Source: Paenibacillus sp. FSL W8-0186 (GTDB lineage: Bacteria > Bacillota > Bacilli > Paenibacillales > Paenibacillaceae). From it: a DNA stretch of 64,000 nt. Each line of letters opens with the position of its first letter. The stretch's first letter is position 1. The translations under genes were made by a program, and so were the position numbers. Positions 46,307-56,288 of the stretch are shown piece after piece. The DNA lies in contig NZ_CP150207.1 of NCBI RefSeq assembly GCF_037969765.1, forward strand, positions 1,040,001 through 1,104,000, read 5' to 3'. The notes under the pieces are model-generated. The model was given only the letters and a program-made list of their open reading frames with translations. It was not told the origin of the DNA and did no database searches.

Positions 46307-48409
46307 ATGAAGACAAGACAAAGAAAGCGGCTGTTCGTCAGTGCGGCGCTGGCAGTATCCTTGACAATGACCGTACCGATGCCCGCTTCTGTAAATGCAG
46401 CTGCGAGCGATGTCACTTTCACGATTAATACGCAGTCGGAACGTGCAGCGATCAGCCCTAATATTTACGGAACCAATCAGGATCTGAGCGGGACGGAGAA
46501 CTGGTCATCCCGCAGGCTCGGAGGCAACCGGCTGACGGGTTACAACTGGGAGAACAACGCATCCAGCGCCGGAAGGGACTGGCTTCATTACAGCGATGAT
46601 TTTCTCTGCGGCAACGGTGGTGTTCCAGACACCGACTGCGACAAGCCGGGGGCGGTTGTTACCGCTTTTCACGATAAATCTTTGGAGAATGGAGCTTACT
46701 CCATTGTAACGCTGCAAATGGCGGGTTATGTGTCCCGGGATAAGAACGGTCCAGTTGACGAGAGTGAGACGGCTCCGTCACCGCGTTGGGATAAGGTCGA
46801 GTTTGCCAAAAATGCGCCGTTCTCCCTTCAGCCTGATCTGAACGACGGACAAGTGTATATGGATGAAGAAGTTAACTTCCTGGTCAACCGGTATGGAAAC
46901 GCTTCAACGTCAACGGGCATCAAAGCGTATTCGCTGGATAACGAGCCGGCGCTGTGGTCTGAGACGCATCCAAGGATTCATCCGGAGCAGTTACAAGCGG
47001 CAGAACTCGTCGCTAAGAGCATCGACTTGTCAAAGGCGGTGAAGAACGTCGATCCGCATGCCGAAATATTCGGTCCTGCCCTTTACGGTTTCGGCGCATA
47101 TTTGTCTCTGCAGGACGCACCGGATTGGCCGAGTTTGCAAGGCAACTACAGCTGGTTTATCGATTACTATCTGGATCAGATGAAGAATGCTCATACGCAG
47201 AACGGCAAAAGATTGCTCGATGTGCTGGACGTCCACTGGTATCCGGAAGCACAGGGCGGAGGCCAGCGAATCGTCTTTGGCGGGGCGGGCAATATCGATA
47301 CGCAGAAGGCTCGCGTACAAGCGCCAAGATCGCTATGGGATCCGGCTTACCAGGAAGACAGCTGGATCGGCACATGGTTTTCGAGCTACTTGCCCTTAAT
47401 TCCGAAGCTGCAATCTTCGATTCAGACGTATCATCCGGGTACGAAGCTGGCGATCACAGAGTTCAGCTACGGCGGAGACAATCACATTTCGGGAGGCATT
47501 GCTACCGCGGACGCGCTCGGCATTTTTGGAAAATATGGCGTTTATGCCGCGAATTACTGGCAGACGGAGGACAATACCGATTATACCAGCGCTGCTTACA
47601 AGCTGTATCGCAACTACGACGGCAATAAATCGGGGTTCGGCTCGATCAAAGTGGACGCCGCTACGTCCGATACGGAGAACAGCTCGGTATACGCTTCGGT
47701 AACTGACGAGGAGAATTCCGAACTCCACCTGATCGTGCTGAATAAAAATTTCGACGATCCGATCAACGCTACTTTCCAGCTGTCTGGTGATAAAACCTAC
47801 ACATCCGGGAGAGTATGGGGCTTCGACCAAACCGGATCCGACATTACGGAACAAGCAGCTATAACGAATATTAACAACAATCAATTCACGTATACGCTTC
47901 CTCCATTGTCGGCTTACCACATTGTTCTGAAAGCGGATAGCACCGAACCGGTCAACTCCGATCTCGTCGTGCAGTATAAGGACGGTGATCGCAACAATGC
48001 AACCGACAATCAGATCAAGCCGCATTTCAATATTCAAAATAAAGGGACCAGCCCGGTAGATCTGAGTTCCCTTACCCTGCGCTACTATTTTACCAAAGAC
48101 AGCTCTGCAGCGATGAACGGCTGGATCGATTGGGCGAAGCTCGGCGGCAGCAACATTCAGATTTCGTTCGGTAATCATAATGGCGCGGATTCGGATACGT
48201 ACGTGGAGCTGGGCTTCTCGTCCGGCGCAGGCTCGATTGCGGAGGGCGGTCAATCCGGCGAAATCCAGCTGCGCATGTCGAAGGCGGACTGGTCGAACTT
48301 CAACGAGGCGAACGACTACTCGTTCGATGGGGCGAAGACGGCCTATATAGATTGGGATCGCGTGACGCTATACCAAGACGGACAACTCGTATGGGGAATC
48401 GAGCCGTAG
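46307..48409 (+). CDS. secreted GH44 endoglucanase/xyloglucanase with CBM3
   Basis: A 700-residue secreted GH44 enzyme with a signal peptide of ~33 residues. The catalytic domain (about 38-545) has the acid/base Glu213 in LDNEPALW and nucleophile Glu385 in ITEFSYGG. GH44 enzymes cleave beta-1,4-glucan and often xyloglucan. A CBM3 follows directly (about 555-700). Unlike its five neighbours it has no fn3 module, so the linker has been lost or was never gained. GGGAGGGATCAAA lies before the ATG. Confidence 0.95.
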   Translation: MKTRQRKRLFVSAALAVSLTMTVPMPASVNAAASDVTFTINTQSERAAISPNIYGTNQDLSGTENWSSRRLGGNRLTGYNWENNASSAGRDWLHYSDDFLCGNGGVPDTDCDKPGAVVTAFHDKSLENGAYSIVTLQMAGYVSRDKNGPVDESETAPSPRWDKVEFAKNAPFSLQPDLNDGQVYMDEEVNFLVNRYGNASTSTGIKAYSLDNEPALWSETHPRIHPEQLQAAELVAKSIDLSKAVKNVDPHAEIFGPALYGFGAYLSLQDAPDWPSLQGNYSWFIDYYLDQMKNAHTQNGKRLLDVLDVHWYPEAQGGGQRIVFGGAGNIDTQKARVQAPRSLWDPAYQEDSWIGTWFSSYLPLIPKLQSSIQTYHPGTKLAITEFSYGGDNHISGGIATADALGIFGKYGVYAANYWQTEDNTDYTSAAYKLYRNYDGNKSGFGSIKVDAATSDTENSSVYASVTDEENSELHLIVLNKNFDDPINATFQLSGDKTYTSGRVWGFDQTGSDITEQAAITNINNNQFTYTLPPLSAYHIVLKADSTEPVNSDLVVQYKDGDRNNATDNQIKPHFNIQNKGTSPVDLSSLTLRYYFTKDSSAAMNGWIDWAKLGGSNIQISFGNHNGADSDTYVELGFSSGAGSIAEGGQSGEIQLRMSKADWSNFNEANDYSFDGAKTAYIDWDRVTLYQDGQLVWGIEP

Positions 48410-48506
48410 AAGATGACTAGACAACATTGGTGTGAGACGCGGCCGGCCATAACGGCTGTCTTGACTCTGATTCGATCAAAAAATCAAAGCAAAGGGGATG
48501 AAAGTA

Positions 48507-51221
48507 ATGAATGTTGCGATTCAAAAGAGAATCGGATCGATATTGATGATTGCCGCACTAATTATTAGCTTATTGCCGTTAGGGAGCAGCAGAACGTATG
48601 CTGCAGAGCCTCATGTAAACAATCCGTTCGTCGGGGCGACACAATATGTAAATCCGGATTACGCGGCCTTGATCGATACGTCGATTGCCCGCGTCAGTGA
48701 CAGCACGCTGAAAGCGAAGATGGAAACCGTAAAAAGCTACCCTACCGCTGTATGGCTGGACCGCATTGCGGCGATACATGGCGGAGAGGCAAACGGCGGA
48801 AGAAAAAGCCTAGAGGAGACAATGGACAACGTGCTTGCCCAGAAACAAGGCAACACTCCGATCGTGGTTACGCTTGTTATTTATAACTTGCCCGGCCGTG
48901 ACTGTCACGCCCTGGCTTCGAACGGCGAATTGCCGCTGACGGCGGCGGGGCTGCAGCGCTACAAGACTGAATACATCGATGTCATTGCTGGAATTCTCTC
49001 CAAACCCAAATACCAGGATATTCGGATTGTGACGGTCATTGAACCGGACTCGCTGCCGAATCTGGTAACGAACCTTAGCGATCAAAGATGCGCACAAGCC
49101 AATTCGACGAACATTTATCGCGATGCGACACGCTATGCGTTGGACAAGCTGCATGCAATCTCTAACGTGTACACCTATATGGATATCGGCCATTCCGGCT
49201 GGCTCGGCTGGGACACAAACCGCCAGCCTACAATTGATTTATTCACTTCCGTCGTAGCAGGTACAGCAGCTGGACTTGCGAGCGTAGACGGGTTTATCTC
49301 GAATACGGCCAACAATACGCCGCTCGAAGAACCAAACTTGCCGAATCCTGATCTGAATATCGGCGGTCAACCGATCAGGTCTTCCAAATACTATGAGTGG
49401 AACCCGTATTTCGATGAACTTGACTTTACCGCTGCCTTGTATGCCGGATTCGTGGCCAAAGGCTGGTCGCCGAACATTGGTTTCCTGATCGATACTTCTC
49501 GTAACGGCTGGGGAGGTCCTAATCGGCCGACCGGTGCAACCGGATCCAATGTTAACGATTACGTGAATTCGGGAAGAGTCGACAAGCGTTTGCACCGCGG
49601 TAACTGGTGCAATCAGTCGGGCGCCGGCATGGGTGTGCCTCCCACAGTAGCGCCAGCGGGCTATTCCCATATCGATGCTTATGTTTGGGTGAAACCGCCG
49701 GGCGAGTCGGATGGATCAAGCTCCGCCATCCCGAACGATGAAGGCAAAGGCTTCGACAGAATGTGTGATCCGACTTATACGACTTCAGACGGCACTCTTT
49801 CGGGCGCTCTGCCGAATGCGCCGGTATCTGGTCACTGGTTCCATGAGCAGTTCGTGCAACTGGTTGAAAATGCATATCCCGCTGTACCGACCAGCGGTGG
49901 CGGCAATCCGACCGTTCCGGCAGCACCTGCCGGGCTGACGGCGACAGCCGGCAACGCTCAGGTGTCCTTGACCTGGAACGCGGTGAGCGGTGCAACAAGC
50001 TATACGGTGAAGCGTGCGACGACAAGCGGCGGTCCGTACACGAACGTGGCGACCGGCCTGACGACGACGAGCTACACGAACACCGGCCTGACGAACGGCA
50101 CGACGTATTATTACGTCGTCAGTGCCTCGAACAGTGCGGGTCAAAGCCCGAACTCCGCCCAGGTGAGTGCGACGCCGACCAGCGGTGGCGGCAATCCGAC
50201 GGTTCCGGCAGCACCAGCCGGGTTGACGGCGACAGCCGGCAACGCTCAGGTGTCCTTGACTTGGAGTGCGGTCAACGGCGCAACGAGCTACACGGTGAAG
50301 CGCGCGACGACAAGCGGCGGTCCGTACACGAACGTGGCAACCGGCCTGACGACGCCAAGCTACACGGACACCAGCCTGACGAACGGCACGACGTACTATT
50401 ACGTCGTCAGTGCGTCGAACAGTGCGGGTCAAAGCCCGAACTCCGCCCAGGTGAGCGCGACGCCGACCAGCGGTGGCGGCAATCCGACGGTTCCGGCAGC
50501 ACCTGCCGGGCTGACGGCGACAGCCGGCAATGCCCAGGTGTCCTTAACCTGGAACGCGGTGAGCGGCGCAACGAGCTATACAGTGAAGCGCGCGACGACG
50601 AGCGGCGGTCCGTACACGGACGTGGCGACCGGCTTGACGACGCCAAGCTACACGGACACCAGCCTGACGAACGGCACGACGTACTATTACGTCGTCAGCG
50701 CTTCAAACAGTGCGGGTCAGAGCCCGAACTCCACACAGGTGAGCGCGACGCCGACAGGTGGTCCAACCGCCTCGAACCTCGTACTGCAGTATAAAGCAGC
50801 TGATACGAATGCAACGGACAACCAGATCAAGCCTCACTTCAACATCAAAAATAACGGTACTTCCGCTGTCGATCTGAGCACGCTCAAAATCCGTTACTTC
50901 TTCACGAAAGACGGTTCTGCGGCGGTGAACGGGTGGATCGACTGGGCACAGCTCGGCGCCAGCAACATTCAGATTTCGTTTGGCAACCATAGCGGTACGA
51001 ATTCGGATACGTACGTTGAACTGAGCTTCTCGTCCGGCGCAGGCTCGATCGCGGCAGGCGGCCAATCCGGCGACATCCAGTTGCGGATGTCTAAGGCGGA
51101 CTGGTCTAACTTCAACGAGGCGGACGACTACTCGTTTGATCCGACTAAGACAGCTTTCGCCGACTCGAACCGAGTCGTGCTGTATCAGAATGGCACGGTT
51201 GTATGGGGGAACGAGCCTTAA
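48507..51221 (+). CDS. secreted GH6 cellulase with three fn3 and CBM3
   Basis: A 904-residue secreted GH6 enzyme, likely an exo-acting cellobiohydrolase working from the non-reducing end. After the signal peptide, GH6 (about 35-465) contains the catalytic-acid segment YNLPGRDCHA and VIEPDSLPN, and a long insert with VWVKPPGESDG, a feature of exo-type tunnels. Three almost identical fn3 modules joined by TSGGGNPTVPAAPAG linkers occupy about 470-750, then CBM3. I choose the ATG at 48507, 9 bases after AAAGGGG; the ATG at 48498 touches the ribosome site. Confidence 0.94.
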   Translation: MNVAIQKRIGSILMIAALIISLLPLGSSRTYAAEPHVNNPFVGATQYVNPDYAALIDTSIARVSDSTLKAKMETVKSYPTAVWLDRIAAIHGGEANGGRKSLEETMDNVLAQKQGNTPIVVTLVIYNLPGRDCHALASNGELPLTAAGLQRYKTEYIDVIAGILSKPKYQDIRIVTVIEPDSLPNLVTNLSDQRCAQANSTNIYRDATRYALDKLHAISNVYTYMDIGHSGWLGWDTNRQPTIDLFTSVVAGTAAGLASVDGFISNTANNTPLEEPNLPNPDLNIGGQPIRSSKYYEWNPYFDELDFTAALYAGFVAKGWSPNIGFLIDTSRNGWGGPNRPTGATGSNVNDYVNSGRVDKRLHRGNWCNQSGAGMGVPPTVAPAGYSHIDAYVWVKPPGESDGSSSAIPNDEGKGFDRMCDPTYTTSDGTLSGALPNAPVSGHWFHEQFVQLVENAYPAVPTSGGGNPTVPAAPAGLTATAGNAQVSLTWNAVSGATSYTVKRATTSGGPYTNVATGLTTTSYTNTGLTNGTTYYYVVSASNSAGQSPNSAQVSATPTSGGGNPTVPAAPAGLTATAGNAQVSLTWSAVNGATSYTVKRATTSGGPYTNVATGLTTPSYTDTSLTNGTTYYYVVSASNSAGQSPNSAQVSATPTSGGGNPTVPAAPAGLTATAGNAQVSLTWNAVSGATSYTVKRATTSGGPYTDVATGLTTPSYTDTSLTNGTTYYYVVSASNSAGQSPNSTQVSATPTGGPTASNLVLQYKAADTNATDNQIKPHFNIKNNGTSAVDLSTLKIRYFFTKDGSAAVNGWIDWAQLGASNIQISFGNHSGTNSDTYVELSFSSGAGSIAAGGQSGDIQLRMSKADWSNFNEADDYSFDPTKTAFADSNRVVLYQNGTVVWGNEP

Positions 51222-51236
51222 GAGAAATCATGATGG

Positions 51237-51260
51237 CCGGAGCGCTCCATAGCGCTCCGG
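51237..51260 (+). promoter_or_regulatory. intercistronic hairpin before the LPMO gene
   Basis: A perfect 10-base stem CCGGAGCGCT / AGCGCTCCGG with loop CCAT and no T run. It lies 16 bases after the GH6 stop and 40 before the LPMO start. It could protect or end a transcript; it is not a classical terminator. Confidence 0.65.
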
Positions 51261-51299
51261 AATATCATTCAGATTTACAAATGAATGGAGGTTATTTAT

Positions 51300-53138
51300 A
51301 TGGCAGATCAACTACTCATGCATCATAAACAGTCAAAACTCAGATTGCTGATGATGGCTGCAGGGGCAGCGCTAATGTTGATCGTATGTTCGTTGCTATT
51401 TGCCGACCGCGCTTCTGCGCACGGTTGGATAGAGAACAGCCGTTCCGACTTGTGTTATGACAGGATCAATACAGGCTGCGGTGCGGTTATGTATGAGCCA
51501 TGGAGTATTGAGGGTCGCGGCGATTTTCCGGAAATCGGCGTACCTGACGGCCAGATTGCGGGAGGAAGCAAATACCCGGAGCTTGATGTTCAGACCGAAA
51601 ACCGCTGGAACAAAATCAATATGAAAGGCGGGCCTTTTACTTTCCATTGGGATATGGTAGCGAACCATAGCACCAATTATTGGGATTACTATATTACGAA
51701 AAAAGGCTGGGATCCGAATTCCCCGCTGAAGCGCTCGGATCTGGAGCTGTTCTGCAGATACGAGGATAATGGCGCCATACCGCCGATGGCCGTAGAGCAT
51801 GACTGTTTCATTCCAAACGATCGGACCGGCTATTATGTCATAGTCGGGGTATGGGATATCTTTGATACTGTAAATGCCTTCTATCAAGTCATCGACGTGA
51901 ATTTGACGATCGACCCTTCACAACCGACTACGCCGGCTCCAGGACATCCTGGTGATCCGAATCGTTTTGGGGAGATCCGTGAGTGGAGCCCGATCCGTCC
52001 TTACAATCCAGGTGAGCAAGTCGTTTACAAAGGCAGTACTTGGCAAGCAAGATGGTGGACGCAAGGACAGGAACCCGGTGTGCACGAAGTCTGGCAGCAG
52101 ATCGGTCCGGGTACGGGCAACCCGACAGTACCTGCGGCGCCGACAGGCCTGACGGCGACGGCGGGCAATGCGCAGGTGTCCCTGACCTGGAACGCAGTCA
52201 GCGGTGCAACCAGCTATACGGTGAAGCGTGCGACGACAAGCGGCGGTCCGTACACAAACGTGGCGACAGGCCTGACAACGCCGAGCTACACGAACACCGG
52301 TTTGACGAACGGTACGACGTACTATTACGTCGTTAGCGCTTCGAATAGCGCGGGCCAGAGCCCGGACTCCGTGCAAGTGAGCGCGACGCCGGCGGCCGGT
52401 ACACAAGTACCAGCTGCACCGGCCGGATTGACGGCGACGGCGGGCAATGCGCAGGTGTCCCTGACCTGGAACGCAGTCAGCGGTGCAACCAGCTATACGG
52501 TGAAGCGTGCGACGACGAGCGGCGGTCCGTACACAAACGTGGCGACAGGCCTGACAACGCCGAGCTACACGAACACCGGCTTGACGAACGGTACGACGTA
52601 CTATTACGTCGTTAGCGCTTCGAACAGCGCAGGTCAGAGTCCGAACTCTGCGCAAGTGAGCGCGACGCCGGCGGGTGATCCAATCGCCTCGAACCTCGTG
52701 TTGCAGTATAAAGCAGGCGATACGAATGCAACCGACAACCAGATCAAGCCTCATTTCAACATCAAAAATAATGGCGCTTCGGCTGTCGATCTGAGTTCGC
52801 TCAAAATCCGCTACTACTTCACTAAAGAAGGTTCTGCGGCGATGAACGGCTCGATTGACTGGGCACAGCTCGGCGCGAGCAACATTCAGATTTCGTTCGG
52901 CAGCCATACAGGTACTAATTCGGACACGTATGTGGAGCTTGGCTTCTCGTCCGGCGCAGGCTCGATTGCGGCAGGCAGCCAATCCGGCGAAATCCAGCTG
53001 CGCCTGTCCAAGGCGGACTGGTCGAATTTCAACGAGGCGAACGACTACTCGTTTGATGGGGCGAAGATGGCTTTTGCGGACTGGAGCCGGGTCGTTCTGT
53101 ATCAGAACGGTACGGTTGTATGGGGGAATGAACCCTAA
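51300..53138 (+). CDS. secreted AA10 lytic polysaccharide monooxygenase with CBM5/12, two fn3 and CBM3
   Basis: A 612-residue secreted copper enzyme that cuts cellulose or chitin oxidatively. Signal peptide cleavage after ASA leaves His41 as the new N-terminal residue, as required for the copper brace; the second ligand His is in MVANHSTNYWDYYI. The AA10 domain is about 41-200. A chitin-binding-like CBM5/12 module (about 215-265, YNPGEQVVYKGSTWQARW) follows, then two fn3 and CBM3. CBM3 and context favour cellulose as substrate; CBM5/12 hints at chitin too. The ATG at 51300 is 9 bases from GGAGG. Confidence 0.95.
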   Translation: MADQLLMHHKQSKLRLLMMAAGAALMLIVCSLLFADRASAHGWIENSRSDLCYDRINTGCGAVMYEPWSIEGRGDFPEIGVPDGQIAGGSKYPELDVQTENRWNKINMKGGPFTFHWDMVANHSTNYWDYYITKKGWDPNSPLKRSDLELFCRYEDNGAIPPMAVEHDCFIPNDRTGYYVIVGVWDIFDTVNAFYQVIDVNLTIDPSQPTTPAPGHPGDPNRFGEIREWSPIRPYNPGEQVVYKGSTWQARWWTQGQEPGVHEVWQQIGPGTGNPTVPAAPTGLTATAGNAQVSLTWNAVSGATSYTVKRATTSGGPYTNVATGLTTPSYTNTGLTNGTTYYYVVSASNSAGQSPDSVQVSATPAAGTQVPAAPAGLTATAGNAQVSLTWNAVSGATSYTVKRATTSGGPYTNVATGLTTPSYTNTGLTNGTTYYYVVSASNSAGQSPNSAQVSATPAGDPIASNLVLQYKAGDTNATDNQIKPHFNIKNNGASAVDLSSLKIRYYFTKEGSAAMNGSIDWAQLGASNIQISFGSHTGTNSDTYVELGFSSGAGSIAAGSQSGEIQLRLSKADWSNFNEANDYSFDGAKMAFADWSRVVLYQNGTVVWGNEP

Positions 53139-53162
53139 ACCATGGGTTGTTAAATAATTTGT

Positions 53163-53193
53163 GCGAGAGATTTGCATCATGCGGATCTCTCGC
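53163..53193 (+). promoter_or_regulatory. intercistronic hairpin before the GH5 gene
   Basis: GCGAGAGAT pairs with ATCTCTCGC around a ~13-base loop that can itself pair in part (TGCAT/ATGCG). No T run follows. It lies between the LPMO stop and the GH5 ribosome site, much like the hairpin one gene upstream. Confidence 0.6.
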
Positions 53194-53226
53194 ATGAACA
53201 GAAAGATGAATTCAGGAGGTTAAATA

Positions 53227-54981
53227 ATGCGTATTCATGCAATTCGGCAATCTTGCCGTTTGGTATTGACGATGGTTTTGATGCTTGGCTTATTGCTGCC
53301 TGTGGGCGCCCCCAAAGGCTATGCCGCTCCGGCTGTTCCTTTTGGCCAATTAAAAGTTCAGGGCAATCAATTGGTAGGACAGTCCGGGCAAGCTGTTCAA
53401 CTGGTTGGCATGAGCTCACATGGATTGCAGTGGTATGGCAATTTCGTCAACAAATCGTCGTTGCAGTGGATGAGAGATAACTGGGGCATCAACGTCTTCC
53501 GTGCCGCTATGTATACGGCCGAAGATGGTTACATTACGGATCCTTCCGTCAAGAACAAGGTGAAGGAGGCGGTTCAGGCATCCATCGATCTGGGCTTGTA
53601 CGTTATTATTGATTGGCATATCTTGTCTGATGGGAATCCGAATACGTACAAAGCGCAATCGAAAGCGTTCTTCCAAGAGATGGCCACATTGTACGGCAAC
53701 ACGCCGAATGTAATCTATGAAATCGCGAACGAGCCCAACGGGAATGTGTCCTGGGCAGATGTCAAGTCGTACGCGGAAGAAGTTATCACGGCCATTCGGG
53801 CGATTGATCCCGACGGAGTGGTTATCGTTGGCAGTCCAACCTGGAGCCAGGATATTCATCTGGCGGCCGATAACCCGGTATCACATAGCAATGTCATGTA
53901 TGCGCTTCATTTCTATTCAGGCACGCATGGACAGTTTTTGAGAGACCGAATTACCTATGCGATGAACAAAGGAGCAGCGATCTTCGTTACCGAGTGGGGC
54001 ACCAGTGATGCATCCGGGAACGGCGGGCCGTATTTGCCTCAGTCCAAAGAGTGGATCGATTTCTTGAATGCTCGCAAGATCAGCTGGGTGAACTGGTCGC
54101 TCGCTGATAAAGTAGAAACGTCTGCTGCTCTTATGCCAGGTGCATCGCCTACCGGCGGCTGGACCGATGCCCAATTGTCCGAATCGGGCAAATGGGTTCG
54201 CGATCAAATCCGGCAAGCAACTGGAGGCGGCAGCGGCAATCCAACTGCACCGGCTGCCCCTACTAACCTCTCGGCAACGGCCGGCAACGCCCAGGTATCA
54301 TTAACCTGGAACGCAGTTAGCGGGGCGACGAGCTATACTGTAAAGCGAGCAACGACGAGCGGCGGTCCGTACACGAATGTGGCGACCGGCGTCACGGCGA
54401 CGAGCTACACGAACACCGGGCTGACGAATGGCACGACGTATTATTATGTCGTGAGCGCATCCAATAGCGCGGGCAGCAGCGCGAACTCCGCGCAAGCGAG
54501 CGCAACGCCGGCTAGCGGCGGCGCCAGTACGGGGAACCTTGTTGTCCAATACAAAGTTGGCGACACTAGCGCCACGGATAACCAAATGAAGCCTTCCTTT
54601 AACATCAAGAACAACGGTACAACCCCTGTTAACCTGAGCGGCCTCAAGCTTCGCTATTACTTCACAAAAGACGGTACCGCGGATATGAGCGCATCGATCG
54701 ACTGGGCGCAAATCGGCGCAAGCAATGTTAGCGCGGCATTCGCTAACTTTACCGGGAGTAATACGGATACTTACGTGGAGCTAAGCTTTAGCGCAGCGGC
54801 AGGTTCGATCCCGGCAGGCGGACAAACGGGCGACATCCAACTGCGGATGTACAAAACTGATTGGTCGAACTTTAACGAAGCAAACGACTATTCTTATGAT
54901 GGGGCGAAAACCGCTTATGCGGATTGGAATCGTGTAACGCTGCATCAAAACGGAACTTTGGTATGGGGCACGACGCCTTAA
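53227..54981 (+). CDS. secreted GH5 endoglucanase with fn3 and CBM3
   Basis: A 584-residue secreted endo-beta-1,4-glucanase. The signal peptide is ~34 residues. The GH5 subfamily 2-like domain (about 40-330) has the acid/base Glu169 in YEIANEPNG and nucleophile Glu256 in VTEWGTS, similar to the Bacillus EglS/Cel5 enzymes. One fn3 (about 345-430) and CBM3 (about 436-584) follow; both are the most diverged of the cluster copies. AGGAGG lies 7 bases before the ATG. It is last of the six genes and ends in a strong terminator. Confidence 0.96.
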   Translation: MRIHAIRQSCRLVLTMVLMLGLLLPVGAPKGYAAPAVPFGQLKVQGNQLVGQSGQAVQLVGMSSHGLQWYGNFVNKSSLQWMRDNWGINVFRAAMYTAEDGYITDPSVKNKVKEAVQASIDLGLYVIIDWHILSDGNPNTYKAQSKAFFQEMATLYGNTPNVIYEIANEPNGNVSWADVKSYAEEVITAIRAIDPDGVVIVGSPTWSQDIHLAADNPVSHSNVMYALHFYSGTHGQFLRDRITYAMNKGAAIFVTEWGTSDASGNGGPYLPQSKEWIDFLNARKISWVNWSLADKVETSAALMPGASPTGGWTDAQLSESGKWVRDQIRQATGGGSGNPTAPAAPTNLSATAGNAQVSLTWNAVSGATSYTVKRATTSGGPYTNVATGVTATSYTNTGLTNGTTYYYVVSASNSAGSSANSAQASATPASGGASTGNLVVQYKVGDTSATDNQMKPSFNIKNNGTTPVNLSGLKLRYYFTKDGTADMSASIDWAQIGASNVSAAFANFTGSNTDTYVELSFSAAAGSIPAGGQTGDIQLRMYKTDWSNFNEANDYSYDGAKTAYADWNRVTLHQNGTLVWGTTP

Positions 54982-55044
54982 AAAAACTAATCCTTACATT
55001 ATGACACACTACAAGTATATTACAGCGGTTTAGCGGTAAAGAAT

Positions 55045-55084
55045 GCCGGCTGCCTTTCGATGCGAAAGGAGTCGGCTTTTTTTT
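55045..55084 (+). terminator. terminator of the cellulase cluster
   Basis: GCCGGCTGCCTTTCG pairs with CGAAAGGAGTCGGC with one bulge around ATG, followed by eight T. Confidence 0.93.
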
Positions 55085-55124
55085 AATTTATTTAGAAGGA
55101 GAACGAGAAGGAGGCAGACGGGAA

Positions 55125-55808
55125 GTGAGTTTCCAAATGGAACACGAAAAATGGATGAGCGATCATCTTAGACGAAGAAGAGGGGAGCGTCTCGATGCTC
55201 TAAAACGTGGTCATGGCTACGGGAATCGATTGTTCGTAGAACAAATATGGTGGCCGCTTGCCGGACATTTTCACGGATTGCATCCTGAGTATGAAGTCAA
55301 GGATTGGCGGGGGAGATCCTACTTTGTAGATTTGATGTGGGTGATAGGAGGGATACGCATTATTTTTGAAGTCATGGATTTTGGCTCCCACGGTACAGAC
55401 CGAACCAAGTATAGAAGGGATTTGAACCGCGGGCTTTTTCTTCAGGCACAAGACTGTTCGGTCTACTACATCTCTCTGGATGAGTTGAAAGAGAATCCTT
55501 CGTTCATTCTGTCCGCCTTGCGGAACATCCTATCCCCATATCTTGCGGCGGAGTTTGGTGTTAAAAGAAGAGTATTAAAGCCCTATTCCAAAATCGAACG
55601 AGATTTGATGCGGGCAGCGATTCGCCACAATCGCGTCATTCGCCCAGCCGAGGCGGCAAGGGAGCTGGAACTGCATACGATGACGGTCATTAAATATTGC
55701 CGCTTATTAGTGGAGAAGGGAAAGTTTAGAGCCGTACCAAGGGGCGTGTCTGGGCGGGTCATCTACTACGAATATGTCGGTTCCATCCAAAGTCCGGATT
55801 TGGTTTGA
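55125..55808 (+). CDS. DUF559/PD-(D/E)XK-like nuclease with winged-helix tail
   Basis: A 227-residue protein. Residues ~1-145 follow the pattern of DUF559 (VSR-like) endonuclease proteins: an N-terminal basic helix with RRRGERLDALKRGHGYGNR, then YFVDLMWVIGGIRIIFEVMDFGSH, which gives the spaced Asp and Glu of the PD-(D/E)XK core, and YYISLDEL. Residues ~150-215 look like a winged helix (RPAEAARELELHTMTVIKYCR). GTG at 55125 is about 10 bases from AAGGAGG. Its 3' end is duplicated as a remnant at 40478-40590. DNA binding or cleavage is inferred from fold only. It is not in an operon. Confidence 0.7.
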   Translation: MSFQMEHEKWMSDHLRRRRGERLDALKRGHGYGNRLFVEQIWWPLAGHFHGLHPEYEVKDWRGRSYFVDLMWVIGGIRIIFEVMDFGSHGTDRTKYRRDLNRGLFLQAQDCSVYYISLDELKENPSFILSALRNILSPYLAAEFGVKRRVLKPYSKIERDLMRAAIRHNRVIRPAEAARELELHTMTVIKYCRLLVEKGKFRAVPRGVSGRVIYYEYVGSIQSPDLV

Positions 55809-55834
55809 GTGCTTGATTTGGGTGGGGGCGGTTG

Positions 55835-55935
55835 ATTGCTTGGTTTGCTTGGTTTGCTTGGTTTGCTTGGTTTGTTCCATTTGTTCCATTTGTTCCATTT
55901 GTTTGATTTGCTTGTTTGATTCGCTTGCTTGGTTC
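55835..55935. repeat. 9-bp tandem arrays (TTTGCTTGG and TTTGTTCCA)
   Basis: TTTGCTTGG repeats in tandem to about 55870, followed by TTTGTTCCA three times to about 55899 and then degenerate copies. This is a short simple-sequence tract just after the nuclease gene and before the triple palindrome. Confidence 0.85.
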
Positions 55936-55951
55936 GATAGCCATAGTGTGA

Positions 55952-56100
55952 TTGTGTATGAAAATTCATATAGATTTTACGTTGAGGAGGCTAAATGAAT
56001 GGATCTGTATGAAAAATCAAATAGAATTTATCATTTAGCGTTAATTACGATAATTCTATACGAAATATCATACAGATTAATAGGTGTGCAGGTGGAATAT
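55952..56100. repeat. triple-palindrome element, copy 2
   Basis: Palindromic words are found at ~55957 (TATGAAAATTCATATAGAT), ~56001 (ATCTGTATGAAAAATCAAAT) and ~56053 (CTATACGAAATATCATACAG). The second and third form ~30-base inverted arms around TTTAGCGTTAATTAC. Similarity to copy 1 at 40618 is high over the whole ~140 bases, including the tail CAGGTGGAAT. Confidence 0.85.
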
Positions 56101-56288
56101 GCTTGTGCCATATGAAGCTTGTCAGCAGCCGATTTGACCGTTCATACGTCTTCCATCTTCCATACATCTGGCCCAGCCTTGTGTATGACCAATTACTGTC
56201 GATTTGCGACTCCATAAACCCGCCTACCGAACACTTTATGCGCAAGCCGTTGAACGAAAAGCCTAAAGGGATGCAGGTAGCCTGCCCT

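Noticed and set aside
51918..53195. 425-codon minus-strand frame opposite the LPMO fn3/CBM3 region
   Set aside because: Its repeats mirror the fn3 modules on the other strand; similar shadows occur opposite the other cluster genes.
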